From: UBA4615 sp046046245
GTDB taxonomy: Bacteria; Pseudomonadota; Gammaproteobacteria; Burkholderiales; Burkholderiaceae_E
Assembly: GCA_046046245.1 (NCBI GenBank)
Contig: JBJOKE010000068.1
Span: 1 to 33,047 of the forward strand
DNA length: 33,047 bases
Reading direction: 5' to 3'
Part shown: positions 7,017 through 14,891 of the stretch, piece by piece
How positions within the stretch are numbered: position 1 is the first letter of the stretch
Layout of the letters: each line of letters starts with the position of its first letter
Position numbers and translations under genes: made by a program
Notes under the pieces: generated by a model
The model's database searches: none
The model's input: only the letters and a program-made list of their open reading frames with translations
Told to the model about the DNA's origin: nothing

Positions 7017-8618
7017 ATGGCCAGAGACGACACCCCGAGCATGGCGGTCTTCTGCGACTTCGAGAACGTCGCGCTCGGCGTCCGCGACGCGAAGTACGAG
7101 AAGTTCGACATCCGCAAGGTGCTCGAGCGGCTGCTGCTCAAGGGCAGCATCGTCGTGAAGAAGGCCTACTGCGACTGGAACCGCTACCGCGAGTTCAAGG
7201 CCGAGATGCACGAGGCCTCGTTCGAGCTGATCGAGATCCCGCACGTGCGGCAGTCGGGCAAGAACTCGGCCGACATCCGGATGGTCGTCGACGCGCTCGA
7301 CCTCTGCTACACCAAGGGCCACGTCGACACCTTCGTGATCATCAGCGGCGACTCGGACTTCTCGCCGCTCGTCTCCAAACTGCGCGAGAACGCGAAGACG
7401 GTGATCGGCGTGGGCGTGAAGGGCTCGACCTCCGACCTGCTGACCGCGAACTGCGACGAGTTCATCTTCTACGACGACCTGGTGCGCGAGCAGCGCCGGC
7501 GCGGCCAGCAGAACGCGGCGCGCCGCGACGGCGGGCGAGGGGAGGCGGGTCGGGGCGAGGGCGGGCGCGGCGGCGAGACCGGGCGCGGCGGCGAGGGCGG
7601 GCGCGGCGAGGGCGCACGCGGCGACGCGGGCCGGGGCGGCGACGCGCCGCGCGGCGACGCCGGCCGCATCGGCGGCGGTCGCGGCGGCAACGGCCGCCCC
7701 GTCGAGCGCGAGCCGCTGCGGATCGTGCCGACGACGCCGCCGCCGGTCGACGCGACCGACGCCAGCGACGATGAGACCGGCGTGGGCGGCCCGTGGCGCC
7801 GCCACGAGCCCGCGGCACGCGTGTCGGCGCCTCCGGACGCGACCGACGCCGAGAACCGGGCCGGCGCGGCCGCCACGGACGACGACGCCGCGGCCGGGCG
7901 CGCCGCGGAGCAGGCACCGGACACCACCCCGAGCGCGGAGGCGACCGACGCCGACGCGAAGCCCGCCCCGCGCGGCCGCGCTCGCCGCTCGCGCTCCCGG
8001 GCGGCCGCCGCGCAGGGCCCCGAGGGGGCCGGCACCGACGTGCCGGTCGCCGATCCGGCCGCACCGGACGCCACGCAGGCCGACACCGCAGCGAGCTCCG
8101 GCGTCGTCGCCGTCGACGCCGCCCTCCCTGCGGAGGCACCCGCGGCCGACGCCGCGCCGGCGCCCAAGAAGCGCGCGCCGCGCCGCCGCAAGGGCGCGGC
8201 CGCCGAGTCCGTCGTCGCCGAGGGCGCGCAGGCCGAGCCTTCGCCCGAGGCGGTCGCCGTCGCGCCGGACGCCGCGCCGCCGCAGGCCGCCGCGCCCGCC
8301 GACGACGAGCCGGCCGGGCGCGAGTCCGCCGAGGCCGAGCCGCCGCCGCGCCGGCAGCGGACCGACGAGGAGCGTCGCGCCGAGGCGATCGACCTCGCCA
8401 TCGAGACCGTCGAGGCGCTGATCACCGAGCGCGGCGCCGACGACAAGATCTGGGGCTCGATGGTCAAGCAGACGCTCAAGCGGCGCCGCCCCGGCTTCGC
8501 CGAGAGCTACTACGGCTACCGCTCGTTCAACGAGCTGCTCGAGGACGCGCGCGACCGCGGCCTGCTCGCCCTCGAGCACGACGAGAAGTCGGGCGGGTAC
8601 GTGATCCGCCTGCTCTAG
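7017..8618 (+). CDS. NYN-domain (PIN-like) RNase with RGG-rich linker and OST-HTH/LOTUS domain
   Basis: 533 residues in three parts. Residues 9-155 are a NYN domain of the LabA/DUF88 type: VFCDFENVA (D14, N17), SADIRMVVDAL (D86) and IISGDSDFSPLV (D112, D114) supply the acidic metal-binding site expected of a PIN-like nuclease. Residues about 168-229 are a Gly/Arg/Glu tract with repeated GRGG, GRGE and RGGN motifs resembling an RGG box. An Ala/Pro-rich acidic-basic linker runs to about 440. Residues about 445-533 form an OST-HTH/LOTUS-like winged helix (KIWGSMVKQTLKRRRPGF, SYYGYRSFNELLEDA). The ATG at 7017 is preceded by GGAGG six bases upstream; GTG at 7014 is also possible. Likely cytoplasmic RNA binding or cleavage; the target is unknown. 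Confidence 0.88.
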   Translation: MARDDTPSMAVFCDFENVALGVRDAKYEKFDIRKVLERLLLKGSIVVKKAYCDWNRYREFKAEMHEASFELIEIPHVRQSGKNSADIRMVVDALDLCYTKGHVDTFVIISGDSDFSPLVSKLRENAKTVIGVGVKGSTSDLLTANCDEFIFYDDLVREQRRRGQQNAARRDGGRGEAGRGEGGRGGETGRGGEGGRGEGARGDAGRGGDAPRGDAGRIGGGRGGNGRPVEREPLRIVPTTPPPVDATDASDDETGVGGPWRRHEPAARVSAPPDATDAENRAGAAATDDDAAAGRAAEQAPDTTPSAEATDADAKPAPRGRARRSRSRAAAAQGPEGAGTDVPVADPAAPDATQADTAASSGVVAVDAALPAEAPAADAAPAPKKRAPRRRKGAAAESVVAEGAQAEPSPEAVAVAPDAAPPQAAAPADDEPAGRESAEAEPPPRRQRTDEERRAEAIDLAIETVEALITERGADDKIWGSMVKQTLKRRRPGFAESYYGYRSFNELLEDARDRGLLALEHDEKSGGYVIRLL

Positions 8619-8774
8619 ACGCAGGCAGGCGCGCGGGTCGGCGACGTCGCGGCGATCGAGCGCGGGGCCGCCGCCGTCCTCGGCGCTGCCGTGCTGGCCG
8701 CCGAGTCGATCTCCACCGGGCGCGAGCGGCGCGGGCTCGTCGTGCGCCCGGGCGAGCCGGTACCGCACGGCCCC

Positions 8775-8780
8775 TATACT
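8775..8780 (+). promoter_or_regulatory. Possible -10 element (TATACT)
   Basis: TATACT matches the sigma70 -10 consensus at five of six positions in an otherwise extremely GC-rich stretch, 27 bp before the GTG start at 8808. No good -35 is seen 16-18 bp upstream. It suggests that the downstream gene has its own promoter rather than reading through from the NYN gene. Confidence 0.4.
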
Positions 8781-8807
8781 CGCCGCTCGCCCCCGCAGGA
8801 GCCCGAC

Positions 8808-9533
8808 GTGCCCGCCGCCCCCGTGATCCCCGCCCGCTTCAACGGCCCGCCCGTGTCGGGCAACGGCGGCTACGTGTCGGGCCTGCTCGCCGACGCGCTC
8901 GGCGCGGGCCCGGTCGAGGTCACGCTGCGCGCGCCGCCGCCGCTCGACGTTCCGCTCGCCTTCGCGCGCCGCGAAGACGGCACGCTCGCGCTGCTGGACG
9001 GCGACCGGCTGCTCGCAGAGGCCCGGGCGCACGCGTTCGAGCTCGACGTGCCCGCACCGCCCGGCCTCGACGCGGCCGCCGCCGCCGGCGTCCTCGGCCG
9101 GCTGCGCGCGCACGCCCGTACCGGCAACCCGTACCGGCGCTGCTTCGGCTGCGGCATCGACCGCGACGACGGCCTGCGGATCCTGCCGGCCCCGGTCGGC
9201 GAGGACGGCGTCGTCGCATCGGACTGGACGCCAGCCGCCTCGCTCGCCGGCGACGACGGCCTCGTGCCGGCGCCGATCGTCTGGGCCGCGCTCGACTGCC
9301 CCGCCGGCATCGCGTGGACACACCGGCTGCCGGATGCGCCGCCGATGATGACCGGCCGGATCGCCGCGCGGATCGACGTCCCGGTGCGCGCCGGCGCGCG
9401 CTACGTCGCGATGGGCTGGCCGATCGCCCGCGAAGGACGCAAGCTGCACGCCGGCACCGCGCTGGTCGACGAGGCCGGCCGCGTCGTCGCGCGCTCGCTG
9501 CAGCTGTGGCTGCTGCCGCGCGAGGCCGCGTAG
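8808..9533 (+). CDS. Hotdog/thioesterase-like conserved hypothetical protein
   Basis: About 241 residues from a GTG start preceded by GCAGGAGC. The protein begins with an ARFNGPPVSGNGGYVSGLLA block and contains a RRCFGCG (two cysteines) plus GLRILPAP segment in the middle. A C-terminal half, GRIAARIDVPVRAGARYVAM through AGTALVDEAGRVVARS, looks like a hotdog-fold thioesterase-superfamily repeat. No catalytic residue can be named with confidence. The open frame extends upstream to 8691, but that part has no family resemblance and would cover the TATACT element. Acyl-CoA or similar thioester binding is inferred; the substrate is unknown. Confidence 0.7.
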   Translation: MPAAPVIPARFNGPPVSGNGGYVSGLLADALGAGPVEVTLRAPPPLDVPLAFARREDGTLALLDGDRLLAEARAHAFELDVPAPPGLDAAAAAGVLGRLRAHARTGNPYRRCFGCGIDRDDGLRILPAPVGEDGVVASDWTPAASLAGDDGLVPAPIVWAALDCPAGIAWTHRLPDAPPMMTGRIAARIDVPVRAGARYVAMGWPIAREGRKLHAGTALVDEAGRVVARSLQLWLLPREAA

Positions 9534-9619
9534 GACACCGCCGCCCGGACCGCTGCACATCGCCCGCAGGTCGCGCGGCGATCGGCGGCCGGCCCGCGAC
9601 CGCGTGGCAGACTCGCCTC

Positions 9620-10204
9620 ATGTCGCACACCCCGCCCCGCTCCCGTCGCACCCCGGTCGCGTCCGCGCTCGTCGCGTCCGCCCTCGCCGCGGCCACCGCC
9701 CCGCTCGCGGCGCAACCGAGCCTGCCCACCGTCCCGTCGGTCGACGTGCAGCGCTATGCCGGCACCTGGCACGAGATCGCGCGCCTGCCGAACCGCTTCC
9801 AGGCGCACTGCGCGGGCGAGGTCACCGCGACCTACGCGCCGCGCGCCGACGGCGCGATCGCCGTCACCAACCGCTGCCGCACGGCGAGCGGCGCGCTCGA
9901 CGAGGCCGAGGGCGTCGCGATGCCGCAGGACGGCACCAACGCGAAGCTCTCGGTCACCTTCCTGCCGTCCTGGCTGCGCTGGCTGCCCGTGGGTCGTGGC
10001 GACTACTGGGTGATCGATCTCGACCCCGACTACCGCTGGGTGATGGTCGGCGAGCCGAAGCGCGAGTACCTGTGGGTGCTCGCGCGCGAGCCGGTGCTGC
10101 CGGCCGCCACGCTCGAGCGGCTGCTCGGCCGCGCGAAGGAGGCGGGCTTCCCGACCGACAGGGTGGTGGGCAGCGCGCCGAAGCCGCCTGCGAAGGCGGA
10201 CTGA
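9620..10204 (+). CDS. Lipocalin family protein (Blc-like), periplasmic
   Basis: 194 residues with a Sec-type signal peptide (basic start, hydrophobic core around residues 12-28, AxA-like cleavage near LAAQ). The bacterial lipocalin core follows: the diagnostic YAGTWHEIARLPNRFQ at about residues 46-61, then YAPRADGAIAVTNRC and VTFLPSWLRWLPVGRGDYWV. The C-terminal WVMVGEPKREYLWVLAR strand block is also typical. Blc proteins carry small lipids such as lysophospholipids and are usually outer-membrane lipoproteins. Here no lipobox cysteine is present at the cleavage site, so a soluble periplasmic form is expected. It is convergent with the CoA-transferase gene. Confidence 0.88.
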   Translation: MSHTPPRSRRTPVASALVASALAAATAPLAAQPSLPTVPSVDVQRYAGTWHEIARLPNRFQAHCAGEVTATYAPRADGAIAVTNRCRTASGALDEAEGVAMPQDGTNAKLSVTFLPSWLRWLPVGRGDYWVIDLDPDYRWVMVGEPKREYLWVLAREPVLPAATLERLLGRAKEAGFPTDRVVGSAPKPPAKAD

Positions 10205-10232
10205 CGCGCCGGGCCTGGGCGCGCCGCCGGCC

Positions 10233-11417
10233 TCACCCGTCGCGCCGCGCCCCCAGCACCGCGTCGGTGTCCGCCCCCAGCCGGGGCGCGCGCCCGGGTG
10301 CCGTCGGCTCGACGCGATCCCACTTCGCGCCGGTCCCGGGGTCGATCACCGTGCCGCCCGGATACTCGATGCGCGTCACCGGCGCGGTCGCCAGGCCGCC
10401 CGCGGCCCATTCGCGCATGAACTCCGCGAGCGAGCGCACCCGCGCCGCAGGCACCCGACGCTCGGCGAGCGCGGCCTCGAGTGCCGCCGCCTGCTGCCGC
10501 GCGAACGCCGCCTCGAGCCGCGCGTGCAGCGCCGCACCGTCGCGCGGCACGACGAAGCCCGCGCCGCGCGACAGCGCCGCCACGTCGACCAGCGCGTCGT
10601 CGGCGAGCACGTCCTCGACGCCCAGCGCGGCGCACAGCTGCCGGAACTGCGCGGGCGTGTTGGCCGCGGTGGCGATCCAGCCGTCGGCACAGCGGAAGGT
10701 CGCCGCGCCCGGGCTCCCCGAGAAACCCCGGTTGCCCGGTCGCGGCCGGTCGCGGTTCTCGTGGTGCGCCTGCACCGCCGGCGACAGCATCAGGTGCACC
10801 GCCGCCTGCACCATCGACACGTCGAGGTAGGCCCCCTCGCCCGAGCGCTCGCGCCGCAGCACCGCGGCGAGCACCGACTGCGCGCCCATCATCCCGGCCG
10901 CCGCGTCGATCACCGGGAAGCCCACCTTGACCGGCGGATCGCCCTCCTCGCCCTGCAGCGACATCATCCCGGTGAACGCCTGCACGACATGGTCGTACGC
11001 GCCGCGCGGCCCCCAGTCGCCCTCCTGCCCGTAGCCCGAGATCGACGCGTAGACGATCCGCGGATTCACCGCGCGGACCGCGTCGTAGCCCAGGCCCAGC
11101 CGCTCGACCACGCCGGGGCGGAAGTTCTCGATGAACACGTCCGCGTCGCGCGCGAGCGCGAGCAGCGCGGCCGCGCCGTCGGCGGTCTTCAGGTCGAGCA
11201 CGATCGAGCGCTTGCCGGCGTTCACCGTCGCGAAGCCCACGGTCACGCCCTCGTCGACCGAGGCCTTGCCGCCGCCGCCGGTCCGCAGCACGTCGCCGCG
11301 GCCCGGCAGCTCGACCTTCACCACGTCCGCGCCGTAGTGCGCGAGGTAGTGCCCGCAGGTCGGCCCTGCGATCACGTGCGACAGGTCCAGGACCCGCATG
11401 CCTTCCATCGGCTTCAT
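10233..11417 (-). CDS. CaiB/BaiF-family CoA-transferase (class III)
   Basis: 394-residue class III CoA-transferase moving CoA between acyl acids. Signatures are MRVLDLSHVIAGP, ADVVKVELPGRGD, the AGKRSIVLDLKT block, ENFRPGVVERLG and NPRIVYASISGYG. The YDHVVQAFTGMMS block follows, whose D142 aligns with the catalytic aspartate of the family. Length is normal. The ATG overlaps the stop of the Bug receptor gene by four bases (ATGA), so the two are translationally coupled. That links acid uptake with CoA activation. The C-terminus (DPGTGAKWDRVEPTAPGRAPRLGADTD, part of the usual tail) is complete. The specific substrate is unknown. Confidence 0.92.
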   Translation of the reverse strand: MKPMEGMRVLDLSHVIAGPTCGHYLAHYGADVVKVELPGRGDVLRTGGGGKASVDEGVTVGFATVNAGKRSIVLDLKTADGAAALLALARDADVFIENFRPGVVERLGLGYDAVRAVNPRIVYASISGYGQEGDWGPRGAYDHVVQAFTGMMSLQGEEGDPPVKVGFPVIDAAAGMMGAQSVLAAVLRRERSGEGAYLDVSMVQAAVHLMLSPAVQAHHENRDRPRPGNRGFSGSPGAATFRCADGWIATAANTPAQFRQLCAALGVEDVLADDALVDVAALSRGAGFVVPRDGAALHARLEAAFARQQAAALEAALAERRVPAARVRSLAEFMREWAAGGLATAPVTRIEYPGGTVIDPGTGAKWDRVEPTAPGRAPRLGADTDAVLGARRDG

Positions 11418-12403
11418 GACGGCGTGGCTCCCACCAGTCTGACGATCCGCGCCCACTTGTCGACCTCGGTGCGCATGAACTCCGAGAAGGCCGCCGGCGA
11501 CGCCGACAGCACGATGCCGGTGCCGCTGCTCTCGTAGAACTCGCGGACCACCGCGGTCTCGTGCGACGCGCGGGTCGCGGCGAAGAGCTTCTCGATCGCC
11601 TCGCGCGGCGAGCCCACCGGCAACCAGAAGCCGCTCCACGACTCCTGCACCATCAGGTCCGAGCCGAAGAGCTCCTTCAGGGTCGGCACCTCGGGCAGCG
11701 GCCCGATCCGCCGCGCGGTGGTGACCGCGAGCGGCCGCACCTTGCCCTGGGCGATCGCCGGCATCGCGGTCGAGGAGATCGGGAACGCGAACTGCACCTG
11801 GCCGCCGAGCAGCCCGGGCACGATGTCGACCGAGCCGCGGAAGGGCACGTGCACCGCGTCGAGCTCGAGCAGGCGGCAGAAGGTGCCGCCGGCGAGGTGC
11901 GCGGCCGTGCCCACGCCGCCCGAGCCGTAGTTGAACGCCGACGGCTTCGCCTTCACCGCCGCGGCGAGCTCCTTCGCGCTGCGGTACGGCGCATCGGCGG
12001 GCACCACCAGCACCGCGCCGCCCGACGCGGTCTGCGTGACCGCGTCGAAGCTCCTCATCGGGTCGTACTTCACCGCCGGCTGCATCGCCTTGTTGATCAG
12101 GTGCGTGCTGCCGCCGATCAGCACGGTGTAGCCGTCGGCGGGCGCGGTCGCGACGACCTCGCCGGCGACGATGCCGCCGGCGCCCACCTTGTTCTCGACG
12201 ATGACGTTGCCGCCCAGCGCCCGCGCGAGCTCCGGCGCGAGCTTGCGGGCCTGCAGGTCCGGTCCGCCGCCGGCCGCATACGGCACGACGAGCCGCACCG
12301 GCCGCTGCGGCCATCCGCCCTGCGCCCGGGTGGTCCCCGCCGCGGCGGCGAGCGCGAGCCCGGTCCCCCCGGCGAGCCAGCGCCGGCGCGAGATGTCGAT
12401 CAT
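11414..12403 (-). CDS. Tripartite tricarboxylate transporter (Bug family) substrate-binding protein
   Basis: 329-residue periplasmic receptor. A twin-arginine-like leader (SRRRWLAGGTGLALAAAAG) ends near TTRAQ. The Bug fold follows with RPVRLVVPYAAGGGPDLQAR, the VIVENKVGAGGIVAGEVVA loop, APADGYTVLIGG, SAFNYGSGGVGTAAHLAG and AVHVPFRGSVDIVPGLLGGQVQFAF. These proteins bind carboxylic acids and deliver them to TctA/TctB, neither of which is encoded here, so this is an orphan receptor. A strong GGGAGGAG lies just upstream of the ATG. It is the first gene of a minus-strand unit with the CoA-transferase, divergent from the plus-strand receptor-sulfatase unit. Confidence 0.92.
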   Translation of the reverse strand: MIDISRRRWLAGGTGLALAAAAGTTRAQGGWPQRPVRLVVPYAAGGGPDLQARKLAPELARALGGNVIVENKVGAGGIVAGEVVATAPADGYTVLIGGSTHLINKAMQPAVKYDPMRSFDAVTQTASGGAVLVVPADAPYRSAKELAAAVKAKPSAFNYGSGGVGTAAHLAGGTFCRLLELDAVHVPFRGSVDIVPGLLGGQVQFAFPISSTAMPAIAQGKVRPLAVTTARRIGPLPEVPTLKELFGSDLMVQESWSGFWLPVGSPREAIEKLFAATRASHETAVVREFYESSGTGIVLSASPAAFSEFMRTEVDKWARIVRLVGATPS

Positions 12404-12533
12404 CCTGGTCTCCTCCCTGGGATCGGAGCCGAGACTAGCGCGAAGCGCGATGCGCTGCGATCCGATTTTCCTTCGCGCGCCGGCCGGCCGCCGGTGGCGG
12501 CGCTGCGCCTGACGCTCTCGGACGGCGCCTCGC

Positions 12534-12562
12534 TTGACCTGTCATAACAGGTCACATAGGAT
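12534..12562 (+). promoter_or_regulatory. Sigma70-type promoter overlapping an operator
   Basis: TTGACC (12534-12539) and TAGGAT (12557-12562) are separated by exactly 17 bp, the best promoter-like match I see in the window. The spacer is almost filled by the operator palindrome at 12535-12554, the classic layout for repression. It would drive the sulfatase remnant, two receptors and the arylsulfatase. Confidence 0.65.
12535..12554. promoter_or_regulatory. 20-bp operator palindrome (8-4-8)
   Basis: TGACCTGT-CATA-ACAGGTCA is a perfect inverted repeat. Its core GT-N4-AC resembles GntR-family operators. No GntR gene is in the window, so the regulator would be encoded elsewhere; this family assignment is an inference from symmetry only. 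Confidence 0.65.
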
Positions 12563-12630
12563 CCGGCCGGAGACGAGGAGAAGCGGCAGGCCGAGGCGCA
12601 GTGCGCCCGAGCCCGCCCCGAGGAGACGGC

Positions 12631-12765
12631 GTGAACGGCGACACCCGGACGGTTCCCGGCTTCGATGTCCGGGTGGGTCGCACGCACAATGAGTCGGAAC
12701 CCTGGTGGCCGCCCGCGACGGGCGTGCCACCAGGCGCGCCGACCCCGGCGCACCGCGCCGCCTGA
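12631..12765 (+). pseudogene. Truncated arylsulfatase N-terminus (44 codons), possible leader ORF
   Basis: A GTG-started frame with an excellent AGGAG five bases upstream encodes 44 residues. Residues 11-39 (RVGRTHNESEPWWPP and flanks) align without gaps to residues 6-34 of the intact arylsulfatase at 14892 (RIGRTFADSEPWWPA), about half of the positions being identical. The frame stops just before the catalytic core (the DDVGFA metal site) would begin. It therefore looks like the 5' end of a second sulfatase gene left behind after a rearrangement. It lies 12 bp before the Bug receptor gene, which has no good ribosome site of its own. Translation of the remnant may thus feed that gene. Found by reading the gap by eye. 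Confidence 0.65.
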
Positions 12766-12777
12766 CCGGTCCACCGC

Positions 12778-13761
12778 ATGCACGCTTCCCGTCGCCGCGC
12801 GCTGCGCGCCCTCGCCGCCATCGCCACGCTGCCCGCGGGGACCGCCTTCGCGCAGCCGGACGCCTGGCCGTCGCGCGGGCTGCGGATGGTCGTGCCCTTC
12901 GCGCCCGGCGGCATCAGCGACCTGATGGCCCGCGTCGTCGGCAAGGCCCTCGGCGAGGGCCTCGGCCAGCCGGTCACCGTCGAGAACAGGCCCGGCGGGG
13001 GCACCGTCACCGGCACGCTCGAGATGGTCCGCGCGAAGCCCGACGGCTACACCATCGGCCTCGTGTCCGCGCCCGTCGCGACCAACCCCGGCCTGTACCC
13101 CAGGCTGCCCTACGACGCGCTGCGCGACCTCGAGCCGCTGTTCGCGCTCTCGGGCCAGGGCTTCGTCGTCGCGGTCCACCCGTCGCGGCCGTGGAAGGCC
13201 TTCGGCGAGCTGATGGACGCGGCGCGCGCGCCCGGCGCCGAGATCGCCTACGCGTCGCCCGGCATCGGCACGCTGATGCACCTGGTGCCGCAGCTCGCCA
13301 ACGTCGAGCACGGCACGCGCTTCGTCCACGTGCCCTACAAGGGCAGCGGCCCCGCGCTGCAGGACGCGATCGCCGGCCAGGTGCCGATGATCGTCGACCC
13401 GGCCTCGTCCTCGCTGCAGGCGGTCCGCGCGGGGCAGCTGCGCCCGCTCGCGGTCACCCATCCGTCCCGGCTCGCCACGCTGCCCGACGTGCCCACCGTG
13501 CGCGAGCTCGGCTTCCCGAAGCTCGAGGCGGTCGCCTTCGCCGGCCTGGTGCTGCCCGCGGGCGTGCCCGCGCCGGTGGTCGCGAAGCTGAACGCCGCCC
13601 TGAACCGTGCGATCGAGCAGCCCGAGGTGCGCGAGCGGCTCGTCGTGCAGCTCGGCCAGACCCTGATCGGCGGGCCGCCCGAGACCTTCGGGCGCATGAT
13701 CCGCACCGAGACCGAACGCTGGGCGCCCCTGGTGAAGAAGCTCGGGATCGCACCCGAGTGA
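12778..13761 (+). CDS. Tripartite tricarboxylate transporter (Bug family) substrate-binding protein
   Basis: 327-residue periplasmic receptor with signal peptide (SRRRALRALAAIATLPAG, cleavage near AFAQ). Bug-fold blocks include GLRMVVPFAPGGISDLMARV, VTVENRPGGGTVTGTLEM, AKPDGYTIGLV, EIAYASPGIGTLMHL, FVHVPYKGSGPALQDAIAGQ and LRPLAVTHPSRLATLPDVPT. No membrane subunits are nearby. No clear Shine-Dalgarno precedes this ATG; it follows the 44-codon sulfatase remnant by 12 bp, so it may be translated by coupling. It is part of the plus-strand unit leading to the arylsulfatase, suggesting that the ligand is related to a sulfate ester or its carboxylic product (inference). Confidence 0.92.
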   Translation: MHASRRRALRALAAIATLPAGTAFAQPDAWPSRGLRMVVPFAPGGISDLMARVVGKALGEGLGQPVTVENRPGGGTVTGTLEMVRAKPDGYTIGLVSAPVATNPGLYPRLPYDALRDLEPLFALSGQGFVVAVHPSRPWKAFGELMDAARAPGAEIAYASPGIGTLMHLVPQLANVEHGTRFVHVPYKGSGPALQDAIAGQVPMIVDPASSSLQAVRAGQLRPLAVTHPSRLATLPDVPTVRELGFPKLEAVAFAGLVLPAGVPAPVVAKLNAALNRAIEQPEVRERLVVQLGQTLIGGPPETFGRMIRTETERWAPLVKKLGIAPE

Positions 13762-13825
13762 TGTCCGGAACCGACCCCGCGGCGGTACGTCCGCGCGCGG
13801 GGCCACGACCTCGCAGGAGACCACG

Positions 13826-14839
13826 ATGAGCTCGTTTCCCTTGTCCTCACGCGGTACGCGCCGCACCGTGCTGCGCGCGGCGGCAGCCGCCGTCGCCGCC
13901 GCCTCGGCCGGCCCCGCCCTCGCGCAGCAGCCGGGCTGGCCCGGTGGCAAGCCGATCCGGATGGTGCTGCCCAGCGGCGCCGGCGGCGGCGCGGACCTGT
14001 TCGGCCGCCTGATGGCCGAATGGCTCGGCAGGGAGCTGGGCACCAACGTGGTCGTCGACAACCGGCCGGGCGCCAACGGCCTGCTGGCGACCCAGGAGGT
14101 CGCGCGCGCCGCGCCCGACGGCCTGACGCTGCTGATCTCGTTCACCGCGGCGACCGTCGCCAACAAGCTGCTGATGCTCAAGCCGCCGGTCGACCCGCTC
14201 GACTCGCTGACCCCGGTCGCGCGGGTCGGCGGCCGCGGCGGGAACATGATCGTGGTGAACCCCTCGCTGCCGGTGAAGACGCTCAAGGAGCTCGTCGACT
14301 ACGCGAAGACGCGCAAGGACCTGACCTACGCATCCTGGGGCATCGGCTCGGGCGGCCACCTGGTGATGGAGTCGATCAAGCGGCAGTCGGGGATGCAGAT
14401 CGAGCACGTGCCGTACAAGACGGTCGCGCAGATCCCGCCCGACCTGATCTCCGGCGTGATCCCGGTCGCGACGATCGACGCGGCGACGCCGCTGCCGCAC
14501 ATCCGCTCGGGCCGGATGCGCCCGATCGCGGCGCTGTCGGGCGACCGGCTGCCGCAGCTGAAGGACGTGACGACGATGCTCGAGCAGGGCTTCAAGCTCG
14601 ACGCGTTCCCCTGGTACGGCGTGTTCGGCCCGAAGGGCCTGCCGCGCGAGCTCGTCGACCGGCTGAACACGATGCTCAACCGCTGGATGGCGCTGCCCGA
14701 GGTCGTCGAGTTCTTCGACACCAAGCAGAACTCGCCGGCCCCGATCCCGATCTCGGTGGCCGATTTCGAGCAGGTCATCCGCCGCGACCTGGTCTCCTGG
14801 AAGCAGCTGATCGACGAGGCCGGGGTCAAGCCCGAGTGA
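13826..14839 (+). CDS. Tripartite tricarboxylate transporter (Bug family) substrate-binding protein
   Basis: 337-residue periplasmic receptor; signal peptide with basic GTRRTVLRAAAAAVAAASAG and cleavage near ALAQQ. Bug-fold blocks are IRMVLPSGAGGGADLFGRL, VVVDNRPGANGLLATQEVAR, APDGLTLLISF, DLTYASWGIGSGGHLVMES and EHVPYKTVAQIPPDLISGV. A Bug-typical C-terminal domain follows (WYGVFGPKGLPRELVDRLN). The MES/KRQSGMQIE variation in the ligand pocket region differs from the preceding receptor, so the two are probably not redundant. An AGGAGA lies eight bases before the ATG. It is 64 bp after the previous receptor and 52 bp before the sulfatase, all on one strand. Confidence 0.92.
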   Translation: MSSFPLSSRGTRRTVLRAAAAAVAAASAGPALAQQPGWPGGKPIRMVLPSGAGGGADLFGRLMAEWLGRELGTNVVVDNRPGANGLLATQEVARAAPDGLTLLISFTAATVANKLLMLKPPVDPLDSLTPVARVGGRGGNMIVVNPSLPVKTLKELVDYAKTRKDLTYASWGIGSGGHLVMESIKRQSGMQIEHVPYKTVAQIPPDLISGVIPVATIDAATPLPHIRSGRMRPIAALSGDRLPQLKDVTTMLEQGFKLDAFPWYGVFGPKGLPRELVDRLNTMLNRWMALPEVVEFFDTKQNSPAPIPISVADFEQVIRRDLVSWKQLIDEAGVKPE

Positions 14840-14891
14840 GCCCGCGCCGGGCCGTCCCGCGAACCCGCGACCACGCCACGGGGAGACACGC

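Larger units (their letters stand above)
12404..12630. other. Divergent regulatory region between two receptor operons
   Basis: This gap separates the minus-strand receptor/CoA-transferase unit from the plus-strand receptor/sulfatase unit. It contains the 12534-12562 promoter with its operator. No promoter is obvious on the minus strand, although the symmetric site could affect both directions. Nothing else stands out. Confidence 0.6.

Noticed and set aside
6831..9560. Very long minus-strand open frame (about 900 codons)
   Set aside because: It lies opposite the NYN, regulator and hotdog genes, is low-complexity Arg/Ala/Gly-rich and has no family signature. It arises from GC-rich codons on the other strand.
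10205..10223. Inverted repeat CGCGCC/GGCGCG between lipocalin and CoA-transferase genes as a terminator
   Set aside because: Only a 6-bp stem with a 7-base loop and no T-tract; expected by chance at this GC content.
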